Shown here: in pieces, positions 53,123 through 60,440 of the stretch | How the letters are laid out: each line of letters opens with the position of its first letter | Numbering within the stretch: position 1 is the stretch's first letter | Origin: Nitrospirota bacterium | GTDB taxonomy: Bacteria > Nitrospirota > Thermodesulfovibrionia > Thermodesulfovibrionales > UBA1546 | NCBI GenBank assembly: GCA_009773185.1 | Contig: WPIF01000006.1 | Location: 103,260-167,259, forward strand | Direction: 5' to 3' | Length of the DNA stretch: 64,000 nt | Translations under genes and position numbers: made by a program | Notes under the pieces: generated by a model | The model's input: only the letters and a program-made list of their open reading frames with translations | Databases searched by the model: none | What the model was told of the DNA's origin: nothing

Positions 53123-53619
53123 AAATTGAGGTATTGGGTATTGGAAATATTTTGCTCAGGGATGAAGGAGTCGGGGTTCATGCCGTCAACGCATTAAAGG
53201 AGAGATATGTTTTCTCCGCGGATGTCGATCTTATCGACGGCGGCACTATGGGCCTTGACCTCCTTCCTTTTATAGAAGGCAAGGATAAAATCCTGATAAT
53301 AGACGCAGCTGATTTTGGTGAAAAGCCCGGCATCATAAAAACAATAGAAGGCAAGGATATCCCGGCTTTTTTAAACACAAAATTCTCTGTTCATCAGATA
53401 GGCCTTCCTGATATGCTATTTGCAGCAAACATTATGGGGATAACACCGCCTGAAATATGTCTTGTGGGGATACAACCCGGGGATACAGGCACAGGCCTGA
53501 AGATGTCTCCTGAGATTAAGGATAAATTTCAGGAACTTGTTGATATAGTGGCTGATAAACTCGGCAAGTGGGGAGTTGAGATGAAAAGGAAAGAAAATGT
53601 GCCTTGCCATACCGTCTAG
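53119..53619 (+). CDS. Hydrogenase maturation endopeptidase (HyaD/HupD family)
   Basis: A 166-residue protease that removes the C-terminal tail of the large subunit once nickel is in place. The family motif LGIGNILLRDEGVGVHAV contains the nickel-sensing Glu; the Asp in IIDAADFGEKPG and His in SVHQIGLPDML complete the metal site. Starts at TTG overlapping the cytochrome gene stop. Its substrate is presumably the adjacent large subunit, whose C-terminal motif ends in a standard cleavage tail. Confidence 0.93.
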   Translation: MKIEVLGIGNILLRDEGVGVHAVNALKERYVFSADVDLIDGGTMGLDLLPFIEGKDKILIIDAADFGEKPGIIKTIEGKDIPAFLNTKFSVHQIGLPDMLFAANIMGITPPEICLVGIQPGDTGTGLKMSPEIKDKFQELVDIVADKLGKWGVEMKRKENVPCHTV

Positions 53620-53833
53620 GGTAATAAGAATTCAGGACATGAATGCAACTGTGGATGTCTATGGCGCACGCCGGGACATTAGCCTTCTTCTTTTGCCTGA
53701 AGAAGTGGCGCTTGGCGATTTTGTGCTTGTGCATGCCGGGTTTGCCATACAGAAAGTTGATAATGATGCTGCACATGAGGCCTTGAAATACATCAAGCAA
53801 ATTATAGAGGAAACAGAAGAAGACGAATTGTAA
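53597..53833 (+). CDS. hypC: HypC/HybG-family hydrogenase assembly chaperone
   Basis: A 78-residue HypC-type protein starting MCLAIPSRVIRI, with the essential N-terminal Cys2 that binds the Fe(CN)2CO precursor. It also contacts the N-terminal Cys region of the large subunit, which here is predicted to be selenocysteine. The start lies 23 bases inside the protease gene, with a GAAAGGAAAG site. Other hyp genes are not in the window. Confidence 0.93.
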   Translation: MCLAIPSRVIRIQDMNATVDVYGARRDISLLLLPEEVALGDFVLVHAGFAIQKVDNDAAHEALKYIKQIIEETEEDEL

Positions 53834-54030
53834 CCCGCTTTTTTTAGTTCAAGTATTCCGGAAAATGTTCGATAACAAGTGTAGGATGTAAAAAAATATA
53901 TAAAAAATACTTGCATCCCGGGTTATTTTGTGCTGTAATTATTTTTAGTATTTATAGGAAACATGATAAGTATAATTTATAGATGACCTTATGCGTATAT
54001 AGCAAATATAATAAAGGCAAGGAGGGTTTT

Positions 54031-54960
54031 ATGAGAAGGTTCCCGGTTTTTCTGTTTGTTCTGTCCTTGGCGTTCCTGCTGGGTTTACATTCCATCGGGG
54101 ATGTGGAGGGTGCTTCAGGTTATGCGGGTATTGATATGTGCAAGGGCTGTCATGAAACTTATTACGATAGCTACGCAAGTTCCACCCATGCAAAGAAGGC
54201 GATATCCGGCAGTCCTGCAAACAGGGAAGCTTGCGAGTCTTGCCATGGCCCGGGTTCTTCCCATGTCGAAAAAGGCGGAGGGAAGGGGACAGGAATGTTT
54301 ACCTTTGGTAAAAAAATTAGCACAAAGGAAAAGGCTTCGAAATGTCTTGCGTGCCATGAAGAGTCGAAACATCTTGCCTTCTGGAGCATGAGCAAGCACA
54401 AATCTGCCGGTGTCTCCTGTGACAACTGCCATTCGATTCATACCGGAGGAGAGAAAAATCTTAAGGCTGCTCAGTCAATCCTCTGTCTTGGCTGCCATAA
54501 GGACATAAAGGCGCAGACAAACAAACAATCACACCACCCTATAAAAGAGGGCAGGGTATCATGCAGTGACTGCCACGATCCTCACGGTGAATTCGGCAAC
54601 AAGATGGTCAAGGCTGACTCTGTAAACGAACTTTGCTACAAATGCCATGCTGACAAACGGGGGCCCTTTATGTGGGAGCATCCTCCTGTTGAAGAGAACT
54701 GCCTTAACTGCCATGATGTTCACGGCAGCAACCACTCCAAGCTTTTGACAAAGAGGCCACCTTATCTTTGCCAGTCCTGCCATGGTAGTCATGGGACCTC
54801 GGCATATTACAGCGACCATACAATGCCAATGCCTCCTGATGGCAGTATCAACTCATCTGCCAACAAGTTGGTTTCGCGGTCGTGCCTTAACTGTCATTCG
54901 AACATCCACGGAGGCAATGGTCCTCATGGCGCCAACCGTGGGCAGTTCTTTGTGAGATAG
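54031..54960 (+). CDS. MtrA/DmsE-type decaheme c-type cytochrome
   Basis: A 309-residue periplasmic cytochrome with a signal peptide (MRRFPVFLFVLSLAFLLGLH) and ten CxxCH motifs (CKGCH, CESCH, CLACH, CDNCH, CLGCH, CSDCH, CYKCH, CLNCH, CQSCH, CLNCH), with many extra His as distal ligands. Length and heme count match MtrA/DmsE, which threads through an outer-membrane barrel. I chose the ATG after AAGGAGG; an in-frame upstream start lacks a ribosome-binding site. The barrel gene follows ten bases later. Confidence 0.95.
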   Translation: MRRFPVFLFVLSLAFLLGLHSIGDVEGASGYAGIDMCKGCHETYYDSYASSTHAKKAISGSPANREACESCHGPGSSHVEKGGGKGTGMFTFGKKISTKEKASKCLACHEESKHLAFWSMSKHKSAGVSCDNCHSIHTGGEKNLKAAQSILCLGCHKDIKAQTNKQSHHPIKEGRVSCSDCHDPHGEFGNKMVKADSVNELCYKCHADKRGPFMWEHPPVEENCLNCHDVHGSNHSKLLTKRPPYLCQSCHGSHGTSAYYSDHTMPMPPDGSINSSANKLVSRSCLNCHSNIHGGNGPHGANRGQFFVR

Positions 54961-54969
54961 GAGGATATA

Positions 54970-57042
54970 ATGAAACGAAAACTATTGATTTCTATAGCGG
55001 CCTTACTCGTTTTGCTGTCTGCTGTAAATGCTTATTCCGAAGATGGCAAGTTCGGGGGTGATGTCAGATTAACAGGTAAAGTGGCTGATGTTAATGGCAA
55101 TGTGGCGAAATTCAATGAGTATCGTGATATAAAAGACGGGGTATACGGAAAGATAAACTTGAAATATGATGTCGATAAATACTTCCTGAAATTCAAGGCA
55201 TCTGATATCGGTTATGACACTCAGAGCTATAAACTGGATGGAGGGGTGTGGGGGAAGTTTAAGTACAATCTGAAATATAATGAAATTCCCCATAACTTCA
55301 CCTTTGGGGCCAAGACTTTTTATACCGGAGCCGGTAGCAACAATCTCACTTACAGCGAAACCAGAGCGCCTTTCACTGCTGCTGGTAATTCAGTAAATAC
55401 GCCTTCTGTGGTTAATCAATATACAAACTCCTTTGATTACTCCATTAAGCGCAAGCAGTACGGCGTCGGCTTTAAGCTTGAGATGATAAAGCCCCTTTAT
55501 CTTGATTTTGGAGTGTTCAGAGAAGAGAATGAAGGAATTGTGCCTGTCGCAGCAGCGAGGGGAACCGGTTCAGGCAACGGTATGGTAGAACTGCCGGCTC
55601 CTGTTGATTATGTGACGGACAACTTTAAGGCTGAGGTGGGATATGCGAAGAATCCTGTCTTTGCATCACTCTCTTTTTTATACAGTAAATTTGACAATGA
55701 CAATGAAAATCTGTATTTCCGCTTCCCTAACACGGCTGCCGGAGGCGCAGCAGACAGGGATGTTTATACCTTGCCTCCTGATAACGACTACTACAAGCTT
55801 GCATTTAAAGGCAAGGTAAAGCTTCCGTTAAACAGCGCTTTGAATGTTAATGCAGGCAAATCAAGGGCCAAGTCTGAGGCGGAGGTTCTTAACTATTCCC
55901 TTGACGGTACTACTACTGCCACCAAGAGGAATATAACCGGACTTACAGACACTAATTTTAACGGCAAGGTGGATACAACCAACTATGCGTTAGTATTAAA
56001 TTCAAATCCGGTTTCCTTTCTTGACGGAAAGGTTTATTACAAATATTACGACAAGTCCAACAATTCAGACCGGATAACCGGCACTGTGAGTGGTGTTAAC
56101 TACACCAATAAGCTCTTTGATTACAGGAAGATTGTGTCCGGCGTCGAAGCGGGCATTAAACTGCCTGCAAAGTTTACTGTTACCCCTTTTTACAGATATG
56201 CCAAAACCGACAGGGAGAGAGATGATATTTCCCAAACAAAGGATAATATCCATGGCATTGATATCGGGTGGAACGGCGTTGAGTTTATGACTGTTAAGGC
56301 AGGATATGAAAAGCTGAAGAGGGAAGCGCAATGGGTGCTTGCAAGCTACGGTGTTGCAATTGACGGAGCTCCGCAGGACAGAAGGACTTACAAAATAGGC
56401 GTGGACGTTTATCCGGTTGACGGCCTTAATATCGGGCTTGGATATAAGAATAAGAGGTCCAAGCATGAAGACACAGGACGTGGCTTCCGTGAGGAGAAAA
56501 ACAGTGAGTACAGCGCAAATGCAGACTATGCCGTAGGCAAGCTTATGACCATTGCCGGTTATTATGACTATGAGGTCTACAAGACCACACAGTTACAAAA
56601 CGGCACCGGAGCAAGCGTAAGATGGGAAGTAGAGCAGAAAAATAAGTCCAATGACTACGGCTTATCCTCTGATATCTACATCATTCCTAAAAAACTTACC
56701 TTAAAGGCTCAGTACGATAATGTCCGTTCCAATGGTTTTGTTGATATCAATTATCTTACTGCAATTCCTGCCCCTTATACTCAGGATAGTCTCGACCTTT
56801 CAAGCTGGGATGACTACAGGAAAGAATCTGTAACAGTGAAGACCAGTTACAATGTATCCAGGAGTCTTTCTCTTGCAATAGGTTATGCCTACGAGAAGTT
56901 CAAGTATAGTGATGCGGCGATTAATGGGTATGCTTATTACTACAGTACGGCAAATACTAACCCGAGCTACTTTACAGGAGCGTACAGCGCACCATCTTAC
57001 AATGCGAATGTTGTATTCGCGGCTGTTACATACAATTTTTAG
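54970..57042 (+). CDS. MtrB/PioB-family outer-membrane beta-barrel
   Basis: A 690-residue protein with a signal peptide (MKRKLLISIAALLVLLSAVN, cleavage near AYSE) and an alternating, aromatic-rich sequence ending VVFAAVTYNF, the C-terminal Phe expected of outer-membrane barrels. MtrB-type barrels sheathe MtrA-type decahemes to carry electrons through the outer membrane. It immediately follows the decaheme gene and so should form such a conduit. No CxxC is seen near the N-terminus, unlike some Shewanella MtrB. Confidence 0.9.
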   Translation: MKRKLLISIAALLVLLSAVNAYSEDGKFGGDVRLTGKVADVNGNVAKFNEYRDIKDGVYGKINLKYDVDKYFLKFKASDIGYDTQSYKLDGGVWGKFKYNLKYNEIPHNFTFGAKTFYTGAGSNNLTYSETRAPFTAAGNSVNTPSVVNQYTNSFDYSIKRKQYGVGFKLEMIKPLYLDFGVFREENEGIVPVAAARGTGSGNGMVELPAPVDYVTDNFKAEVGYAKNPVFASLSFLYSKFDNDNENLYFRFPNTAAGGAADRDVYTLPPDNDYYKLAFKGKVKLPLNSALNVNAGKSRAKSEAEVLNYSLDGTTTATKRNITGLTDTNFNGKVDTTNYALVLNSNPVSFLDGKVYYKYYDKSNNSDRITGTVSGVNYTNKLFDYRKIVSGVEAGIKLPAKFTVTPFYRYAKTDRERDDISQTKDNIHGIDIGWNGVEFMTVKAGYEKLKREAQWVLASYGVAIDGAPQDRRTYKIGVDVYPVDGLNIGLGYKNKRSKHEDTGRGFREEKNSEYSANADYAVGKLMTIAGYYDYEVYKTTQLQNGTGASVRWEVEQKNKSNDYGLSSDIYIIPKKLTLKAQYDNVRSNGFVDINYLTAIPAPYTQDSLDLSSWDDYRKESVTVKTSYNVSRSLSLAIGYAYEKFKYSDAAINGYAYYYSTANTNPSYFTGAYSAPSYNANVVFAAVTYNF

Positions 57043-57069
57043 GCGATACTGGTAAGTGTCTTGCCTTCC

Positions 57070-57108
57070 AAAAAAAGGAAAGGGCATCGCTCTCTCCTTT
57101 TTTGTTTC
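57070..57108 (+). terminator. Rho-independent terminator after the barrel gene
   Basis: AAAAAAGGA pairs with TCCTTTTTT, and the inner AGGGC-ATC-GCTCT extends it; the T-rich tail reads TTTTTTGTTTC. Confidence 0.85.
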
Positions 57109-57146
57109 ATATGATGAAACAGCAGCCCTAAAATTTTAATTTGACG

Positions 57147-57174
57147 TTGACAAAGGTGCCTCAATAGTTAAATA
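57147..57174 (+). promoter_or_regulatory. Possible promoter of the monoheme cytochrome gene
   Basis: TTGACA with TAAATA 16 bases later; a second TTGACG abuts it. The -10 is poor, so confidence is low. The rest of this 259-base gap shows nothing else certain. Confidence 0.35.
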
Positions 57175-57301
57175 CTAGCATCAGAAATGCTCTCTGAAGA
57201 GAACTCTGATTCGTAAGGGGGTGATGGATAAACAGGCCGTTCTGTAAGTTTGGTATACATTCCTTAAATCTCGAATAAAAACAAACACGGGGAGGAAGTA
57301 A

Positions 57302-58465
57302 ATGAAAAAAGTTTTAGTTATGGCAGTTGCAGTATTGTTTATATGTGCCGGCTATCTTGCTTTCACTGCAGTTGATTCCGGGACGCCTTCAGTTGTAGCG
57401 GCAAAAGCCAAGACATATTCAGCATCAGTTTATGTAGCCGGGCACGGAGGACATTTTGCCAAGGCAGACGTAACAGTAGACCCGAATAACGCTGATGACC
57501 CGATAAAAGTAAACGGCCTTGATAAGGTTGATATCGGGACAACAAAGAGCCACAAGACTCATGATGCGCGTATTGATGCAACTGACAGCAATATTTTATT
57601 CTGGTCAACATATGCTCTGGACGCTGATGGAAAGCAGCATGTCGGCAAGTCAGACCTGAAAACAGGAAAGGTTATTAAGGATGTAGCAATGGATCCTGAC
57701 CCAAGGGCGCCCGGCAAAACAGGCCCGCTTTATTGTGCATCAGGGCAGTCCAAGAAGTATTATATGCCTATATTTATGGGCAGCGAGGGTTATGTTGATG
57801 TATTTGACAAGGCAACAATGGAGCATAAGCACAGAGTATTTATAAGCGACCTTGGTTACAAGGCAGGCTCCTACCAGTTTGTGCACGGTGTAAACTCCAA
57901 TGACATGAAAAAATTCCTTGTCACAGTGGTAATGAAGGGTGAGGATGGAAAAATGAACGGCAAGCAGGACCTTATTCTTGTTGATATGGCGTCATTGGAA
58001 AAAGGCAAGATGAAAGAGCTTGCAAAGGCTACGCTTTCCGGCGAGGCAGGAAAGACCATCACATTCAGGCAGTATTTCAGCAAGGATAATAAATACATCT
58101 TCCAGGCTGCCGGCGACAGGATGTGGGTTGTTGATGCCGCTACACTTAAACTCGTAGATGAAAAGATGACAAAATCAACCGGTTATGGCGAGAATCATGA
58201 CGTAATGCCTTCTCCTGACGGCAAATATGCTCTTCTGACACTGAGGACTTCTGATACATCCGGATGTGACCCGGAAGGGAAGCCGGTTATGGACAAAGAA
58301 GGCAAACCGTTAAAGGTTACCGACGGCGTGCTTGCGCTTTATGATGTTGATGCCAAGAAACTGACCGGCAAAACCGTATCAGTATGTTTTGCATGCCACA
58401 AAGGCATGGGGCTTGGCGATAAGAACGCAGTACTCTGCGGTTTAGACGCAAACTACAAAAAGTAA
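57302..58465 (+). CDS. Secreted beta-propeller-like protein with one C-terminal heme motif
   Basis: A 387-residue protein with a signal peptide (MKKVLVMAVAVLFICAGYLA). The mature part repeats strands of a YncE- or quinoprotein-like propeller (DATDSNILFWSTYALDADGK, FIFQAAGDRMWVVDAATLKL-type blocks, MPSPDGKYALLTLR). A single CxxCH (CFACHKGMGLGDKNAV) lies near the C-terminus. A GGGAGGAAG site precedes the ATG. It follows the MtrA/B pair after a terminator, so it probably has its own promoter, but it may be part of the same electron-transfer system. Confidence 0.75.
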   Translation: MKKVLVMAVAVLFICAGYLAFTAVDSGTPSVVAAKAKTYSASVYVAGHGGHFAKADVTVDPNNADDPIKVNGLDKVDIGTTKSHKTHDARIDATDSNILFWSTYALDADGKQHVGKSDLKTGKVIKDVAMDPDPRAPGKTGPLYCASGQSKKYYMPIFMGSEGYVDVFDKATMEHKHRVFISDLGYKAGSYQFVHGVNSNDMKKFLVTVVMKGEDGKMNGKQDLILVDMASLEKGKMKELAKATLSGEAGKTITFRQYFSKDNKYIFQAAGDRMWVVDAATLKLVDEKMTKSTGYGENHDVMPSPDGKYALLTLRTSDTSGCDPEGKPVMDKEGKPLKVTDGVLALYDVDAKKLTGKTVSVCFACHKGMGLGDKNAVLCGLDANYKK

Positions 58466-58477
58466 CTTCCATTCTTT

Positions 58478-58521
58478 AAAATCTTTCTATGCGGCTTTGG
58501 CCGCATAGAAAGATTTTCTTA
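58478..58521 (+). terminator. Strong hairpin terminator after the monoheme gene
   Basis: An 18-bp perfect stem AAAATCTTTCTATGCGGC, loop TTTG, and its inverse ending in TTTTCTT. It works in either direction in principle. Confidence 0.92.
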
Positions 58522-58546
58522 AAATCCTTTATAATATTAAGATATC

Positions 58547-59743
58547 ATGACAAAAGAATTTACTATTTTTTCGCTTGCACTCAAGAACTTAAAAAGAAAG
58601 CCTTTAAGGACAGGGATACTGATAGTGGCAATAGGGCTGCTGGTGTCCGTGCTTGTATTTGCGCTTTCTTTTGTCAGGCGCGTTGACTCAAGCATCAGGA
58701 TCACCTCTGACCGTCTGGGCTCCGACCTGCTTATTGTTCCCACAGGCTCAAGGGGCGCTGCGGAAGATGTCCTGCTCGAAAATAAAGTTAAGTCTTTTTA
58801 TATGGATAAGGGCATTATAGACAGGGTAAAAAATATCAAGGGTATAGACAGGCTGACTTACCAGACCTATCTTGTCACAATAACCGGTGTTTGCTGTGAT
58901 GTGCCTGAAACCATAGTTGTGGCGTTTAATCAGGACACTGATTTTGTTATAAAGCCGTGGCTTACTAAAAAACTCGGCAGGGAACTCAAAAAAGGAGAGG
59001 CCATTGTCGGCAGCGAATCCGCTTTCAATATCAGATTGGGGCTTACAGAGGTTGACAGTGTTTTGTTCGGGAGTATTTTCAAGATGGTCGGGGTGCTTGA
59101 CAAGACAGGCACGGGGCTCGATACAGCAATATTTATTGATGATAAAAACATAGATGAGATATTACAAAAAGGCAAGGCGAATATAAAACCTGGACAGATA
59201 TCCGTTATTTTTGCGAAGGTCCGGAAAGGTTATGACCCCTATGAGGTTGCAGGCAGTATAGAAGATTCCATAATTGAAGCCGACACCGTGGCAAGAAAGG
59301 ATATCGGCAAGGGCTTAATCAATACCCTCAGGGATATAAACCGGATATTTTCTGCCACGGTAATGCTTGCCTCCATACTCTCAATATTTCTTGTATGGGC
59401 TGTCTTTTCCGCTATTGCCAACGAGCGCGCAAAAGAAGTGGGGATTATGAGGGCTATCGGTGCAAAGGAAAATCACGTTGTGAAAATATTTTTTCTTGAG
59501 GTATTTGTTATCGGGAGTATCGGCAGCATCCTTGGAATTATCTCGGGTACTGTTCTTTCTTTACTTTTGGCAAAGACTTTCATAATCCTGAAAAATTTAT
59601 CAAATGACTTAAGCATTGCGGAACGCATTTCTATAGGTATTCTGAGTTTATTTGCCGGGACAGGAATCTGTGTTGTTGGCGCGCTTTTGCCAATTCAGAG
59701 GATAAAAAAACTTGAACCGTTGCTGGCTATAAAAGAGGAGTAA
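58547..59743 (+). CDS. ABC transporter permease, FtsX/MacB type
   Basis: A 398-residue permease with one N-terminal helix (about 22-42), a periplasmic MacB-like domain (about 45-265, RITSDRLGSDLLIVPTGSRG), and three C-terminal helices in the FtsX fold (ILSIFLVWAVFSAIANERAK, EVGIMRAIGAKENHVVKIFF). Such permeases release membrane lipids or peptides, or act in iron uptake near DUF2318 proteins. It overlaps functionally with the ATPase gene that follows after six bases. Confidence 0.9.
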   Translation: MTKEFTIFSLALKNLKRKPLRTGILIVAIGLLVSVLVFALSFVRRVDSSIRITSDRLGSDLLIVPTGSRGAAEDVLLENKVKSFYMDKGIIDRVKNIKGIDRLTYQTYLVTITGVCCDVPETIVVAFNQDTDFVIKPWLTKKLGRELKKGEAIVGSESAFNIRLGLTEVDSVLFGSIFKMVGVLDKTGTGLDTAIFIDDKNIDEILQKGKANIKPGQISVIFAKVRKGYDPYEVAGSIEDSIIEADTVARKDIGKGLINTLRDINRIFSATVMLASILSIFLVWAVFSAIANERAKEVGIMRAIGAKENHVVKIFFLEVFVIGSIGSILGIISGTVLSLLLAKTFIILKNLSNDLSIAERISIGILSLFAGTGICVVGALLPIQRIKKLEPLLAIKEE

Positions 59744-59749
59744 GATAAG

Positions 59750-60424
59750 ATGTCTCAGATAGAAATTGCAGATATCTCTAAAATTTATACAATAGGCGAT
59801 TTAAATATCAGGGCTGTTGATAATGTCTCGCTGAAGATAGAGAAGGGTGAGTTTTTATCAGTGGTCGGGCATTCAGGGTCAGGAAAGACAACCCTGATTT
59901 CCATAATAGGAGGCATAATCAGGCCCACCTCCGGCAGGGTGCTCTTTGAAGGCTCTGACATATCTTCCCTTAATGACGAGAAACTCTCCGAATACAGGAA
60001 TGAAAAAATAGGGTTTATGTTCCAGTTTGCCAGCCTCCTGCCGATTCTCACTGCAAAAGAAAATGTCCTGTTGCCGGGGATATTCAGCCCAAAGGAAAAA
60101 TCAGGCGCTGCCGGAAAGGCTGAGGAATATCTTAATATGGTCGGCATCGGCGAAAAGACAAACGCATACCCGTCACAGCTCTCGGGAGGGCAGCAGAGGC
60201 GTGTTGCCATTGCGCGGGCCTTGATGAATGAGCCTGAGGTTATACTTGCTGATGAGCCTACCGGAGACCTTGATGAAGAGACAGAGGCAGAGATAATGGA
60301 GCTTTTCAAGAGGCTTAATAGAGAAAAAAAGGTTACCTTTATTTTTATAACGCATAATCTCGACCTTGCAAGACAGGCACAGAAACAGATAAGAATGACG
60401 CACGGCGTTATCAAAGAGATTTAG
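59750..60424 (+). CDS. ABC transporter ATPase, LolD/MacB type
   Basis: A 224-residue ATPase with Walker A VVGHSGSGKTTLISI, signature QLSGGQQRRVAIARAL and Walker B VILADEPTGDLDEET. The partner of the FtsX-type permease immediately upstream. The substrate is not known. Confidence 0.95.
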   Translation: MSQIEIADISKIYTIGDLNIRAVDNVSLKIEKGEFLSVVGHSGSGKTTLISIIGGIIRPTSGRVLFEGSDISSLNDEKLSEYRNEKIGFMFQFASLLPILTAKENVLLPGIFSPKEKSGAAGKAEEYLNMVGIGEKTNAYPSQLSGGQQRRVAIARALMNEPEVILADEPTGDLDEETEAEIMELFKRLNREKKVTFIFITHNLDLARQAQKQIRMTHGVIKEI

Positions 60425-60440
60425 CCTGTCGCAATCAAAT

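Noticed and set aside
53983..54030. Longer N-terminus for the decaheme cytochrome.
   Set aside because: It would place 16 polar residues before the signal peptide and lacks a ribosome-binding site, whereas AAGGAGG precedes the chosen ATG.
57043..57301. A c-di-GMP (GEMM) riboswitch ahead of the cytochrome gene.
   Set aside because: The conserved core bases of that riboswitch are not present.
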